A stretch of DNA of 64,000 bases. It comes from JBNAVJ01 sp049700455 (GTDB lineage: Bacteria; Bacteroidota; Ignavibacteria; Tepidaquicellales; Tepidaquicellaceae). Under the pieces are notes generated by a model, which worked only from the letters and a program-made list of their open reading frames with translations, ran no database searches and was not told where the DNA came from. The position numbers and the translations under genes were made by a program. This document shows, piece after piece, positions 35,501-44,638 of the stretch. The stretch covers positions 41,517 to 105,516 of the forward strand of contig JBNAVJ010000008.1 in the NCBI GenBank assembly GCA_049700455.1, written 5' to 3'. Within the stretch, counting starts at the first letter, position 1; each line of letters opens with the position of its first letter.

Positions 35501-36106
35501 TATGATATTGGTTATGGCGGACTTGACCACGTTCTTGCTTCTAACCGTAATGTAAACATACTCGTCCTTGATACTGAGGTTTATTCAAATACGGGAGGGC
35601 AGATGTCCAAAGCTACTGGACTTGGTGCTGTGGCAAAATTTGCTGCTTCAGGGAAACCGTTACCTAAAAAAGATTTGGCCTTAATGGCATTAAATTACGA
35701 ACATGTTTATGTCGCGAAAGTTGCAATGGGGGCAAATGATACTCAAACGTTAAGGGCTTTTCTTGAAGCTGAAGCTTATGACGGTCCTTCAATAATTATT
35801 GCTTATTCACACTGCATAGCCCATGGAATAAATATGACCAAAGCACTTGATAGTCAGAAGGCTGCAGTTGACAGCGCATATTGGGTCTTGTTCCGGCGAA
35901 ATCCTGATTTGAAAAAAGAGGGCAAAAATCCATTTAAACTGGATTCAGGAGCTCCAAAAATAAAGTTCAAAGACTATGCATATCTTGAAACACGTTATAA
36001 AATGTTGGTGAAATCCGATCCAACACATGCTGAAGAGCTTATAAAGCATGCACAGGAAGCAGTTAATGAAAGTTGGGCAATATATCAAAAACTTGCAGCA
36101 GAATAA
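32558..36106 (+). CDS. nifJ: pyruvate:ferredoxin (flavodoxin) oxidoreductase
   Basis: 1182 residues, the full length of the single-chain enzyme. Domain I has the pyruvate-binding IYPITPSSPMGELSD, and a transketolase-like domain II follows at about 260-400. The gamma domain comes next. The ferredoxin domain has two 4Fe-4S motifs, CIQCGKCAIICP and CTGCGLCVEICP. The C-terminal thiamine diphosphate domain has the FSGACAGCGETPY cluster ligands and GDGWAYDIGYGGLDH..NTGGQMSKAT. It converts pyruvate and CoA to acetyl-CoA, CO2 and reduced ferredoxin and is oxygen-sensitive. It overlaps the FNR-like gene upstream, and a dihydroorotate-dehydrogenase-like gene follows 28 bp downstream. Confidence 0.96.
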   Translation: MERRKVTIDGNEAAAYVAHATNEVIAIYPITPSSPMGELSDAWSSEGKKNIFGTVPVVVEMQSEGGAAGAVHGALQSGSLTTTFTASQGLLLMIPNMYKIAGELTPTVFHVTARSLSCQALSIFGDHSDVMATRQTGFALLCSNSVQEVMDFALIAQKSTLESRVPFLHFFDGFRTSHEVMKIEQLTEDDIKAMINLKVVEAHRKRALTPDNPFIRGTAQNPDVYFQGRETVNKFYLECPSIVESAMDKFYNLTGRRYNLFDYYGHPEADRVIVLMGSGAETVEETVEYLLTTGEKVGVVKVRLYRPFSIEHFIKSLPRTVTKIAVLDRTKEPGSIGEPLYLDVVTAINENSYLKIKEFVERPYVVGGRYGLSSKEFTPAMVMAVYEELKKKEPKNHFTIGINDDVTHTSLWYDRKFELPQKDIFSAMFYGLGADGTVGANKNTIKIIGEETENYAQGYFVYDSKKSGSTTISHLRFGKNPIKSTYLITLADFVGCHQFTLLEKFDVLKNIKQGGTFLLNTPYSREQTLEKLPDRVVQQIKDKNLKFYVIDAYSVAKETGMGTRINTIMQTCFFAISGVLPKDEAIAKIKETIKKTYGAKGDEVVKKNYEAVDRTLANLFKIELGELKQTGIQILPPVPVEAPEYVRKTLAKIIEGNGDDVAVSEMPVDGTFPSGSAQWEKRNIALEVPEWDPEWCIQCGKCAIICPHATIRIKTYDEKYLEKAPSTFKHMPAKGKEFEQGTAYTIQVAVEDCTGCGLCVEICPAKNKRETRRKALNMVEQIPIRQQERENFKFFLDLPEVDRRKVNVTTVKSSQLLQPLFEFSGACAGCGETPYVKLVSQLFGDRAIIANATGCSSIYGGNLPTTPWTKNKEGRGPAWSNSLFEDNAEFGFGMRLSIDKHNEYARELLIKLKDYFSEEFVNSILTANQKDEIGIYEQRERVEQLKSKLKSINNKDAEQLLQVADYLVKKSVWIIGGDGWAYDIGYGGLDHVLASNRNVNILVLDTEVYSNTGGQMSKATGLGAVAKFAASGKPLPKKDLALMALNYEHVYVAKVAMGANDTQTLRAFLEAEAYDGPSIIIAYSHCIAHGINMTKALDSQKAAVDSAYWVLFRRNPDLKKEGKNPFKLDSGAPKIKFKDYAYLETRYKMLVKSDPTHAEELIKHAQEAVNESWAIYQKLAAE

Positions 36107-36134
36107 TAAATTAACAAATTTTAACGTAAACATT

Positions 36135-37133
36135 ATGGACCTGACAACAACGTATCTTGGGCTAAAACTTAAGAATCCAATTGTACCTTCTGCATCACCA
36201 TTGTCGAAATACCTTGATAAGGTACGCCAGATGGAGGATGCTGGTGCAGCAGCTCTTGTTGTATATTCACTTTTTGAAGAGCAGATTGAACACGAAGCTA
36301 ATGAGTTTGAACATTATATGAGTTATGGGACAGAAAGTTTTGCAGAGGCACTAACATATTTTCCCAAGCCTTATGAATATTATTTAGGGCCTGAAGAATA
36401 CCTTGAGCACATTCGTAAGATTAAAGAAAGTGTAAGCATTCCTGTAATAGGTAGTTTAAACGGTGTTTCAAAAGGAGGGTGGATGAAATATGCAAAGTTA
36501 ATTCAGGATGCTGGCGCTGATGCTCTTGAACTTAATGTGTACTATATCCCTTCTAATATTTACGACGAAGGTACTAAAATTGAGGAAATTTATATAAGAG
36601 ATCTTAAAGCTGTCAAAAACATTGTTTCCATTCCAGTTGCTATGAAGTTAAGCCCATACTTTTCTTCAATGGGAAATATGGCATTGAAATTAGTTCAAGC
36701 TGGTGCTGATGGATTAGTTTTGTTTAATAGATTTTATCAACCTGATATTGATCTTGCAAAATTGGAAGTTGTACCTCATATAGAGTTGAGCAGAAGTGCT
36801 GATCTTACACTGACTCTAAGATGGATTGCAACTTTATATGGTAGGATAAGTGCAAGTCTTGCAGCAACAAACGGAGTTCATACGCATTTTGATGTGCTCA
36901 AGGTAATGATGGTAGGTGGTGATGTGGCGATGGTCTGTTCCGAATTGTTGATAAATGGTATTAGTAGAATTCGTGAAATCTTAGTAGAACTGGAAAAATG
37001 GATGGAAGAAAATGAATATGAATCAATTGAGATTATGAAAGGAAGTATGAGTCAAAAATCTGTAGCAGATCCGACAGCATTTGAACGTGCTAATTATATG
37101 AAAGCTTTGAATAGTTATAAACTGTTAGTTTAA
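36135..37133 (+). CDS. dihydroorotate dehydrogenase-like protein
   Basis: 332 residues from MDLTTTYLGLKLKNPIVPSASPLS; a longer frame starting inside the PFOR gene is rejected because this ATG fits the family N-terminus. It is an FMN TIM barrel of the DHOD/PreA type: NPIVPSASP, VIGSLNGVSKGGW, ALELNVYYIPSN in place of the usual N-x-SCPN, AMKLSPYFSS, LVLFNRFYQPDID and a C-terminal phosphate-binding glycine-rich strand (VMMVGGDVAMVCSELL). The conserved cysteine or serine base cannot be assigned by eye. Genes of this type commonly follow PFOR in this bacterial group; their substrate is not established. A strong terminator closes the transcript. Confidence 0.85.
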   Translation: MDLTTTYLGLKLKNPIVPSASPLSKYLDKVRQMEDAGAAALVVYSLFEEQIEHEANEFEHYMSYGTESFAEALTYFPKPYEYYLGPEEYLEHIRKIKESVSIPVIGSLNGVSKGGWMKYAKLIQDAGADALELNVYYIPSNIYDEGTKIEEIYIRDLKAVKNIVSIPVAMKLSPYFSSMGNMALKLVQAGADGLVLFNRFYQPDIDLAKLEVVPHIELSRSADLTLTLRWIATLYGRISASLAATNGVHTHFDVLKVMMVGGDVAMVCSELLINGISRIREILVELEKWMEENEYESIEIMKGSMSQKSVADPTAFERANYMKALNSYKLLV

Positions 37134-37156
37134 CATTAGAATAAGATTGTCAACCG

Positions 37157-37183
37157 GAGGAACCCTGCGCGGTTCCTCTTTTT
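37157..37183. terminator. rho-independent terminator after the PFOR transcript
   Basis: An 8-bp perfect GC-containing stem (gaggaacc/ggttcctc) with a 6-nt loop, followed by five T. It lies 23 bp after the dihydroorotate-dehydrogenase-like stop codon and abuts the convergent globin gene. Confidence 0.9.
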
Positions 37184-37589
37184 ATTCTGTCTTCATAACA
37201 TCTGCCAGCAAATTATACAGTTTTTCCCAGGCTCTTTTTGTCTCTTTACTGAAATTAGGTTGAAGTTCTTTTTCTATGCATTCTATTAAACAAATCCCAA
37301 AATCTTTATAGTGTTTATATTCTACTCCGTAGTCACTGTGCCTCTTACCTAATTGTTGAACAGCGGGAATTATAATCTGTGGGTTGTTTAATCCTTCTAC
37401 AACAGTCTTTACCATTCTCATTAATGCGAGTGCCTGTTCGTTCATATCAATCTTAAAAAGTTCTTTTAACTCTGGGTTTCGTTCAAAAAGTAGCTGGTAA
37501 AAGTCTTTTCCTAACTTATTAGATTTTTCCGAAAGCTGTTGAAAACTCTCCTGTATAAGTTTGATTTCTTTATTGGTTAAATTATGCAT
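37182..37589 (-). CDS. single-domain globin
   Basis: 135 residues with the pattern of bacterial single-domain hemoglobins (Vitreoscilla type). It opens TNKEIKLIQESFQQL, has LFERNPELKELF in the B-C region, a glutamine at the likely E7 position (NEQAL, Gln52), and the proximal heme ligand His84 in LGKRHSDYGV followed by the family's HYKDFG. There is no reductase domain. Such globins bind oxygen or nitric oxide. The gene converges on the PFOR transcript and diverges from glutamate dehydrogenase, next to oxygen-sensitive enzymes, which fits a protective role (inference). Confidence 0.88.
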   Translation of the reverse strand: MHNLTNKEIKLIQESFQQLSEKSNKLGKDFYQLLFERNPELKELFKIDMNEQALALMRMVKTVVEGLNNPQIIIPAVQQLGKRHSDYGVEYKHYKDFGICLIECIEKELQPNFSKETKRAWEKLYNLLADVMKTE

Positions 37590-37704
37590 TGCAACATATT
37601 TGAATTTTATTTAAAATATATTTATTAAAATTTTTATTCAATAAATTTGTAAAGCATTAAAATTTAATCTATTTTTTTATTAAACGTTTAAATCTAAAAT
37701 TTTT

Positions 37705-39129
37705 ATGCCAAACTTCTCAAGTTTTTTTTCTGATGTTTGCTCTTATTTTGATAAAGCTGCTATTCATTTAAATTATCCGAAAGGCCTACTTGAACAAATT
37801 AAGATGTGTAACAGCGTTTACCATTTTAAGTTCCCATTACGAAGAGATGATGATACTTACGAAGTAATAGATGCCTGGCGAGTAGAACATTCTCATCATA
37901 TGTTACCAGTTAAGGGGGGAATAAGATATAGCTCTATGGTAAATGAAGATGAAGTAAAAGCACTTGCAGCTTTGATGACTTATAAATGTGCCGTTGTTAA
38001 TGTTCCTTTTGGTGGGGCAAAAGGTGGGGTAAAAATAGATCCGTGGAAATATAGAGTTAATGAATTGGAAAGAATTACGCGTCGTTATGCAGTTGAACTG
38101 ATAAAGAAAAATTTTATAGGACCTGGCATTGATGTTCCTGCTCCTGATTATGGAACCGGGATGCGGGAAATGGCATGGATTGCTGATACATATGCGACTT
38201 TTAATGCACACATAACAAGTCAAACTGATTCATTTGCATGTATAACAGGTAAACCGATATCGCAACATGGGATAGGTGGACGGAAAGAAGCAACCGGTCG
38301 AGGGGTCTTTTTTGCTGTCCGTGAAGCTTGTAGGGTGACTGAGGATATGAAAAAACTTGGACTTAAAGCTGGACTGGGAGATAAATCAGTTATAGTTCAG
38401 GGGTTTGGAAATGTTGGGTATCATGCTGCTAAATTTATCCAGGAAGGTGGAGCAAATATAGTTGGTATAATTGAACGTGAGGGAGGAATTTATGACCGAA
38501 GTGGGTTAGATGTAGAGGAAGTATTCAAACACAGACAGAATACTGGTTCAATCTTAAATTTTAGAAAGGCTAAAAATTATAGTAATGGAAATGAAGTGCT
38601 TGAATTACCCTGTGATATTTTAGTCCCAGCAGCTCTTGAAAACCAAATTCATAAAGATAATGCTGCAAAAATCAAAGCCAAGATTATTGTCGAAGGTGCA
38701 AATGGCCCTGTAACTGCAGAGGCTGAAGAAATTTTACTTAATAAGGGAGTTTTGCTCCTTGCTGATATGTATGCTAATGCTGGGGGTGTAACAGTCTCAT
38801 ATTTTGAATGGTTAAAAAATCTTTCCCACGTAGCTTTTGGCAGGATGGAAAAACGTTATGATGAGTTTTCCCATAGCAATTTTGTTAATATTCTTGAACG
38901 GATGACAAAGAAAAGCCTGACAAAGCAAGAAAAAGAGTTTGTAATTAGGGGTGCGAGTGAGGTGGATCTTGTTAATTCCGGCTTGGAAGATACAATGATT
39001 ACTGCCTACCATCAGATTAGAGAAGTCTGGGTAAATAACAAAAAAATTGATAGTTTTAGGACAGCGGCTTTTGTACTTGCAATTGAAAAAATTGCAGAAT
39101 CTTATATGAATCTTGGCATTTTCCCCTAA
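37705..39129 (+). CDS. gdhA: Glu/Leu/Phe/Val family dehydrogenase, probably glutamate dehydrogenase
   Basis: 474 residues. The family motifs are [12 protein letters not shown] and the catalytic lysine region [10 protein letters not shown], then PAPDYGTG, the Rossmann motif [12 protein letters not shown] and [12 protein letters not shown]. It is longer than the usual 410-450 residues, with some extra residues in the C-terminal helical region ([13 protein letters not shown]..). It interconverts glutamate and 2-oxoglutarate plus ammonia. The cofactor cannot be decided with confidence. Together with two glutamine synthetase genes 6 kb away it gives the region a nitrogen-assimilation flavour. A 12-bp palindrome (ttaaacgtttaa, 37680-37691) lies just upstream of its ATG. 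Confidence 0.93.
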   Translation: MPNFSSFFSDVCSYFDKAAIHLNYPKGLLEQIKMCNSVYHFKFPLRRDDDTYEVIDAWRVEHSHHMLPVKGGIRYSSMVNEDEVKALAALMTYKCAVVNVPFGGAKGGVKIDPWKYRVNELERITRRYAVELIKKNFIGPGIDVPAPDYGTGMREMAWIADTYATFNAHITSQTDSFACITGKPISQHGIGGRKEATGRGVFFAVREACRVTEDMKKLGLKAGLGDKSVIVQGFGNVGYHAAKFIQEGGANIVGIIEREGGIYDRSGLDVEEVFKHRQNTGSILNFRKAKNYSNGNEVLELPCDILVPAALENQIHKDNAAKIKAKIIVEGANGPVTAEAEEILLNKGVLLLADMYANAGGVTVSYFEWLKNLSHVAFGRMEKRYDEFSHSNFVNILERMTKKSLTKQEKEFVIRGASEVDLVNSGLEDTMITAYHQIREVWVNNKKIDSFRTAAFVLAIEKIAESYMNLGIFP

Positions 39130-39138
39130 TAATTGGAA

Positions 39139-42100
39139 TTAATAAATTGGACTAAATCTGTTCATCCTGATAAGTAGGAGATATTTCGAAACCAGATTCT
39201 GATATTCATTTGTAAAGAGAATAATGTTTTGTTTTAAGAGATCTATCTGTAATGTTTCTATTGATGGAGGTCCTTTAATAACTATTTCTGAGGGGGTCTG
39301 TCTAATTACATTTTCACCCGGCCGGGATTCACGTTTGGGTTCGAAGTCTTTTTCCCTTTGTGAAAGCTGGGCGTCCAACATCCTTGATAATATCCTGCTT
39401 TGTTTCTCTATCAGTTTATCATCGATATTATATTTATCAAGTTCTTCAATTACTTTTTCCATATCTCGAACAACTTCATTAAGGTCTCCAAACAATTTTT
39501 CGCCGGTAAGTTTTTGCTCTTTGAGAAATTCCTTATTTAGTTCTTCTAAGGATTTCTTAATGTTTTCTTGTTGAAGTTTAAGTTTATCGAGTTTTATTTT
39601 ATCTTCTGAATTAAGTCCCTCAATCCCATCTTTACCATCTTTGCCTGTTTTACCATTTTTACCCATCTTTGAAATTTCACCATTAAGTCCTTCTTGTAAT
39701 GCAATCAAACCAGCTAATTTTCTCATAAGCTGTGCCATTCGTCCTTTCCCAGTTTTATTCGAAGGTTGACTCATCTGTTGCATCAATTCGTCTAAGAGTT
39801 TTGAAGCTTCATCAAGAGACTTACGTGCATTTTCCTGATCTTGCAAAGAATTGTTTTTGTTAGAATTTTTAAGGTTTTTCATTGCATTTTCCATCTTGTT
39901 GTATGCGTTTCCAAGCTCTTTGCCTAATTCGGGAGTGATGGCAACACCTTCTTTGGAGAGGTTCATCATATCGTTAATAGTAGAACTGAGTTGTTTCTGT
40001 AATTCTTTTTGTTCCGGGACAAGTTTTTGTAATTCACTGTTATTTGGAATAGCCTCGGTTTTTTGTTTTAGATGCTCTTGTTGTTTGCTTAATTCGTCTA
40101 TGTTATTTTTTAATTGTTTTAACTTATTTAATAGTTGTTGCTCTTGATCCTGCGAATCAAGCATCTCTTCAATTGCTTGATCGAAATCTTCTTCTATATT
40201 TTCTAAGTCATTCAGAATATCTTCCTGTATCTGAGAAGCCTCTTGCTTTGAAGATTGACTTAGTTTTTCCGAAGATTTTTGCATTTTATTAGAAACATTA
40301 CTTTTAGTTAACTTTTTGTTAAGGTCACTTAACTTTCTTGTGTTTATTTCATTATCACTTTCCCTCATATCTTCGAGCAGGTCCCGCATTTTTTGCATAA
40401 ATTGTTCATATTCTGAACGTAATTCATTCTGTTTTTGTGAAAGTGAATTAAAAACTGTAGAATCAAGGGGATTAGTTTTATCTGTCTGGGATTTAATTTC
40501 TTCTTGAAGGGTTTTAATGGCATCAAGTTTTTCAATCAAGTCTATCAACTTTTGCAGTTGTTCAATTTTTTTCATTATATCCAGAGCTTTTTCAATTTGT
40601 TTTTTGAAAGCTTCTTCATCGAAATTTATCTTGCGAAGCTCTTCTCGAAATATTTCAGGATTATTCTTTTTCAAGACTTCCTGGAGTTTTCTTAGCATCT
40701 GCTGAAACTGAGGAGTGTTAATCTTGTTAAATTGTTCCTGAAGTTTTATGTATTCTTCAAGCGTTTTCTGGCTAATAGTGTAATTTTGTAATTCATTAAT
40801 TCCTTCTTCGAGTAGATGTTCAGTTTGCCTGAGTTTTTCTTCTATATTGTTTAATTGTTCTTGTAATTCTTTTCGTTTAGCAGGATCGTTAAGGCCTAAT
40901 TCTTCAGAATTTTTTGAGTCGTCTTTTAGTTTTTGTAGCTCTTTTTGTAAAGATGATACATCTTGCAATAGAGTTTGTAAGTTTACAGCTATATTTTCAT
41001 TAATCTTATTGAGTTTCTTTAAGGATTCGATAATGGGGATGAAGGTTACATAATGAACTTCTGATTTTCCTATTTTGCCTGTATTGTCAACTACTTCAAA
41101 GTAGTAGGCAGTTGATTCTCCCGGTTTCAAACCGAGAGAAGATAAATTCCAGTTATAGATAACATCAAGAACCGTTGATGATTTATTTAGTAATGGAATA
41201 TCAATGGCATTATAATATGTACTGGCAGAATTCTTGTTAGAATTACGACTATAGTAAAGCATAAGTTTAGAAAAACCAAAATCATCAAAAAGTCTGACTT
41301 TAGTAAGTAAGTTTTTATCTATTGAAAAATAGTAGTTTATTTCAAATGGTTGGATAATTATTACACGTGGAGGTTCGTTTTTAATGACTTCAATTTTATA
41401 CTCGTTAAAAATCTTACTCTGTATGTTATTTATGTCAACTAATTGAATTTGAAGAGATGAAGTTTCATCGACAGTAATATTAAAAAATGTTTTATTACCT
41501 GATACTTTTGTAGATATGGATTTGTTGTTATAAAATATTATAGCTGAATTCAAATCACGATTTGAGGTAAGTTCAACGCTGATATTACTCCCTTCATAAC
41601 AGGAAATTGGAGAAGTATTTTCTTGTGTTGAGACTGGCAAACCTGTGTAAGCAGGGGGGGTTATTGTGAACTTTATTCCTGTAATAATAGGGTAATCAAC
41701 TAATGAAATACTATAAGTTTTTGAGTCGATTCCCCTATGTCTAAAAAAATATTCAAAACCGTTATTAATATTATGGACTTCAAATTTAAATAGATTTAAT
41801 TTGACCGGGTTCAATGGATATTCTACTGGGCTTGATTTATTACCTAACTCATCTTTGTAAAGTAGAAAACAACTAATTTCATCTGCCTGATATGTAGGAT
41901 CGTTTGATGAGATGAGAGCGCTAAGAGTTATATTTTCTCCTGGTTTTATCTGGGTGTCCCCGGGGGCTATTTCAAAGCTAATACCGACAGAATCAGTGAT
42001 AAATTCAAAGTTGTAATTGACAAATTTCAAAAAGGATGCTTTAAGAGGTTTGAAAAAAATCAAGGATATGAAAATAATAGTGAATAAGACTTCAAAGAAA

Positions 42101-42597
42101 ATAGTTACTTTTCTTTTAAGTTTTTTAAAGTTGATGAAGTGCTCAAATGGGTATTTAGATAACTTATTATATACTTCGTAAAATTGAGTCTTTATAAGTT
42201 CTTGGGAATAAATGTTGTTTGGCTGATTATTAGAAATCAAGGAGATGGCATTTGCAAGAAGATCGAAAGGAGAAAAAAGAGTTCTTCCAATAGCTTCGCT
42301 GTAAGTGATCTCATCAAATCCTTTGAGAAAAATTATATAATATCCGAACCGTATTAAATGCCAGCTTAATGTGGTCAGAGAAATTAAAAGATAACTATGA
42401 TAAACTATAAAACGAACTTTAGAGGATAAGTGAAACAAAGCTCCTATTATAACTATAAGAAAAGCAATTACAAATAAAATAGTTACAACTGTAATAAGTC
42501 GTTCGAAAAAAGTTACGCTAAGTTCAATTCTGAATGTTCTAATCAGCTTTCTTTTAAGTTCCTGTAGTTTGCTTTCTGTCTCTAATGTAACCTGCAT
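39139..42597 (-). CDS. large coiled-coil membrane protein, DUF4175-like
   Basis: 1152 residues. Hydrophobic segments near the N-terminus (about 33-55, 60-85, 85-110 and around 165-185) precede a large extracytoplasmic beta region (about 200-520) with Ig-like strands such as ITPPAYTGLPVS. Some 500 residues of coiled coil follow, rich in Gln, Glu, Lys and Leu (QKELQKQLSSTINDM, LDELMQQMSQPSN). A Gly/Lys patch (GKNGKTGKDGKDGIEG, about residue 980) interrupts the coil. The arrangement matches the DUF4175 family seen across Bacteroidota and Alphaproteobacteria, whose function is unknown. It is the largest gene of its block and stands alone between gdhA and menA. Confidence 0.8.
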   Translation of the reverse strand: MQVTLETESKLQELKRKLIRTFRIELSVTFFERLITVVTILFVIAFLIVIIGALFHLSSKVRFIVYHSYLLISLTTLSWHLIRFGYYIIFLKGFDEITYSEAIGRTLFSPFDLLANAISLISNNQPNNIYSQELIKTQFYEVYNKLSKYPFEHFINFKKLKRKVTIFFEVLFTIIFISLIFFKPLKASFLKFVNYNFEFITDSVGISFEIAPGDTQIKPGENITLSALISSNDPTYQADEISCFLLYKDELGNKSSPVEYPLNPVKLNLFKFEVHNINNGFEYFFRHRGIDSKTYSISLVDYPIITGIKFTITPPAYTGLPVSTQENTSPISCYEGSNISVELTSNRDLNSAIIFYNNKSISTKVSGNKTFFNITVDETSSLQIQLVDINNIQSKIFNEYKIEVIKNEPPRVIIIQPFEINYYFSIDKNLLTKVRLFDDFGFSKLMLYYSRNSNKNSASTYYNAIDIPLLNKSSTVLDVIYNWNLSSLGLKPGESTAYYFEVVDNTGKIGKSEVHYVTFIPIIESLKKLNKINENIAVNLQTLLQDVSSLQKELQKLKDDSKNSEELGLNDPAKRKELQEQLNNIEEKLRQTEHLLEEGINELQNYTISQKTLEEYIKLQEQFNKINTPQFQQMLRKLQEVLKKNNPEIFREELRKINFDEEAFKKQIEKALDIMKKIEQLQKLIDLIEKLDAIKTLQEEIKSQTDKTNPLDSTVFNSLSQKQNELRSEYEQFMQKMRDLLEDMRESDNEINTRKLSDLNKKLTKSNVSNKMQKSSEKLSQSSKQEASQIQEDILNDLENIEEDFDQAIEEMLDSQDQEQQLLNKLKQLKNNIDELSKQQEHLKQKTEAIPNNSELQKLVPEQKELQKQLSSTINDMMNLSKEGVAITPELGKELGNAYNKMENAMKNLKNSNKNNSLQDQENARKSLDEASKLLDELMQQMSQPSNKTGKGRMAQLMRKLAGLIALQEGLNGEISKMGKNGKTGKDGKDGIEGLNSEDKIKLDKLKLQQENIKKSLEELNKEFLKEQKLTGEKLFGDLNEVVRDMEKVIEELDKYNIDDKLIEKQSRILSRMLDAQLSQREKDFEPKRESRPGENVIRQTPSEIVIKGPPSIETLQIDLLKQNIILFTNEYQNLVSKYLLLIRMNRFSPIY

Positions 42598-42841
42598 TTT
42601 TGATAATTCGATCGTTTAATTCTCTGAAATTAAAATAATATTTTTAAGAATACTTTCAAATGTTAAATGTTATAGATGGTGTAAAAGTTTCAAATCGATA
42701 AAAAACATTGGCACTTAATTGTTATTCTATATGTTTATATTTATTTAGACTGAAATTGTTCCCAAACTTTTCTGCCGGTAAATTTTTTGAATAGAAGATA
42801 GTACTAAAATCGTTTATCTTAACAAAAAAATAATAACATAT

Positions 42842-43807
42842 ATGGAAATTCAAAACAACCAGCCTCCCAAAGGATTAAAACTGTTCTCAATGATTGTTCG
42901 TTCTTATGCTTTTCCGGCTTCTATAGTTCCTATTATTTATGGCTCTTTACTGGCGGTTTTTTTAAATGAAAATGTAAAATTCAACTTCTTTTTATTTGCA
43001 CTTACCCTTCTCGGGGCTATCTGCATTCACATTACCACTAATGTAGTAAATGATATTTATGACTTCAGAAAAGGAATAGATAAGAAAGATGAAGAGCTTG
43101 GAATCCCTCATGGGGGATCAATGGTTTTATCGTTAAACTTTGCTACTGAATCACAATTGAAGACAATTGTGATAATATCTACGTTAATTGCTGTTGCAAT
43201 TGGCGCTTTTCTATATGTTGCAACTAATTTTAATTCAGTAATATTAGGCTTGATAATTTTTGGTTTTTTTTCAGCAATTTATTATACAGCTTTTCCAATC
43301 TCTTTAAAATACAAAGCGATAGGGGACCTACAGGTTTTTCTTTCGTTTGGTACGGGAATGACTTTAGGGGCTTATATAGTACAAACTCAGCAGTTCTCCT
43401 GGACTCCAGTGATTCTCTCAATTCCAATAGGTTTGCTTATTGCAGCTATATTGCATTCTAATAATTTGAGGGATATAAAGTTTGATAGCACTTTTGGAGT
43501 CAAAACTATAGCCATACTTATAGGAGAAAAACTCTCAAAAAATTATTACTACTTTCTTGTTTTCGGAGCTTATGCTTCTATCATTATTTTTGTTGTGTTT
43601 AAAATTCTTCCGCTTCCAGCTCTGATAAACTTTATTACACTTCCAATAGCTATTAAGCTTGCCAGAATGTTGAAAGAACTGCCACAAGAAAATATTCCGA
43701 GATTTGAATACGGTACAAAACACATTATACTGACATCTAAATTAAATATGCAATTTGGTTTGACATTAAGTATTGGAATTTTGATTTCTATCTTATTTCA
43801 TATTTAG
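42842..43807 (+). CDS. menA: UbiA-family prenyltransferase, probably MenA
   Basis: 321 residues with about nine membrane helices. The first Asp-rich motif is NVVNDIYDFRKGIDKKDE (N-D-x-x-D...D) and the second is NNLRDIKFDSTFGVKT. This layout is that of 1,4-dihydroxy-2-naphthoate polyprenyltransferase, which makes demethylmenaquinone at the membrane. Other UbiA members are possible because no men genes adjoin. Its 3' end overlaps the convergent RING-type gene by 15 bp. Confidence 0.88.
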   Translation: MEIQNNQPPKGLKLFSMIVRSYAFPASIVPIIYGSLLAVFLNENVKFNFFLFALTLLGAICIHITTNVVNDIYDFRKGIDKKDEELGIPHGGSMVLSLNFATESQLKTIVIISTLIAVAIGAFLYVATNFNSVILGLIIFGFFSAIYYTAFPISLKYKAIGDLQVFLSFGTGMTLGAYIVQTQQFSWTPVILSIPIGLLIAAILHSNNLRDIKFDSTFGVKTIAILIGEKLSKNYYYFLVFGAYASIIIFVVFKILPLPALINFITLPIAIKLARMLKELPQENIPRFEYGTKHIILTSKLNMQFGLTLSIGILISILFHI

Positions 43808-44638
43808 GAAAGTAGTCTGAGAATATTCCCTGAATATTTTCCACTGGTTGTTTTGTTTAATAAGTCTTAAGGTGTGGAAACTTCTTTCTTTGCTCTTTCC
43901 CAGGGAAATTAACTTACTAAATGTAAGATTTACATAAGAACTATCGCTATCATCATACTGAATTTTAAGACTGTCTATTTTAATTGTTATGCTCTGTTCA
44001 CTATTATTAAGCTGTTTAAGAACTTCGGAAATAGAGTAATGTTTATTATTCTTATCAATAAATTGATAATCCTCATCAAATATTTCTTGTACTATACTGG
44101 TATTCTTTTCCTGATACAAATTACGCCATTTCTTTAGTATTGTATTAAATTTATAAGTATCGGAATTTATATATGTGTTTAGTGCAAGATATATAGTTAA
44201 GCCAATAATGCTAATTAGAAATATAAAAATTACAAAAGTTAATATCTTTCTATTTCGTTTTCTAATTTTCTCCTCAAGTTTCTGAAGAAATTCTTTTTCA
44301 AAATTTTCTGTAGTTGATTCTTTTTCCTTTGAGAGAAGTATTTGTCCACAGTATTTACAGTAAATTGAGTTCTTATCATTAAGTTTGTAACATTTAGGAC
44401 AGAGAACGTCTCCTCCTTGGTCCCCGGCGGTGCTGAGAAATGACTGGAGTTGCTCTATAGTCATTTCTCCAATATTGACAATATTATTCGAAATATTTTT
44501 GGGATTGTTCGGACAAGATTTTGAAATACAACCATTATGCTTGGTCCAACACTTGTTATGGTAAATTCTACCACATAACTCACACACTAATGAAGTATCA
44601 GAAGTCTTAATTTGTTTTAAACATATTGGACATATCAT
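43793..44638 (-). CDS. RING-like/zinc-ribbon membrane protein with NTF2-like domain
   Basis: 281 residues. The N-terminus is a treble-clef, RING/PHD-like zinc module (CPICLKQI..CELCGRIYHNKCW..C...C). A second zinc ribbon follows (CPKCYKL..YCKYCGQIL, about 98-118). A charged linker, one membrane helix (about 145-168) and an extracytoplasmic C-terminal domain of the NTF2/SnoaL-like type (WRNLYQEKNTSIV, ending NNQWKIFREYS) complete the chain. The zinc modules would be cytoplasmic and the NTF2-like domain outside. I know no defined function; prokaryotic RING-family-1 proteins are mostly uncharacterised. Confidence 0.75.
   Translation of the reverse strand: MICPICLKQIKTSDTSLVCELCGRIYHNKCWTKHNGCISKSCPNNPKNISNNIVNIGEMTIEQLQSFLSTAGDQGGDVLCPKCYKLNDKNSIYCKYCGQILLSKEKESTTENFEKEFLQKLEEKIRKRNRKILTFVIFIFLISIIGLTIYLALNTYINSDTYKFNTILKKWRNLYQEKNTSIVQEIFDEDYQFIDKNNKHYSISEVLKQLNNSEQSITIKIDSLKIQYDDSDSSYVNLTFSKLISLGKSKERSFHTLRLIKQNNQWKIFREYSQTTFLNMK

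Noticed and set aside
36048..36134. Longer N-terminus for the dihydroorotate-dehydrogenase-like gene overlapping PFOR
   Set aside because: The added residues are unlike the family; MDLTTTYLGLKLKNP is the usual start.
37661..37704. Promoter of Bacteroidota type (TTTG with TAnnTTTG) before gdhA and elsewhere
   Set aside because: In sequence this AT-rich partial matches are everywhere; none had both elements at correct spacing that I could defend.
40000..40700. Plus-strand open frames rich in Cys, Phe and Ser opposite the coiled-coil gene
   Set aside because: They are the reverse reading of Lys/Glu/Gln-rich coiled coil codons, not genes.
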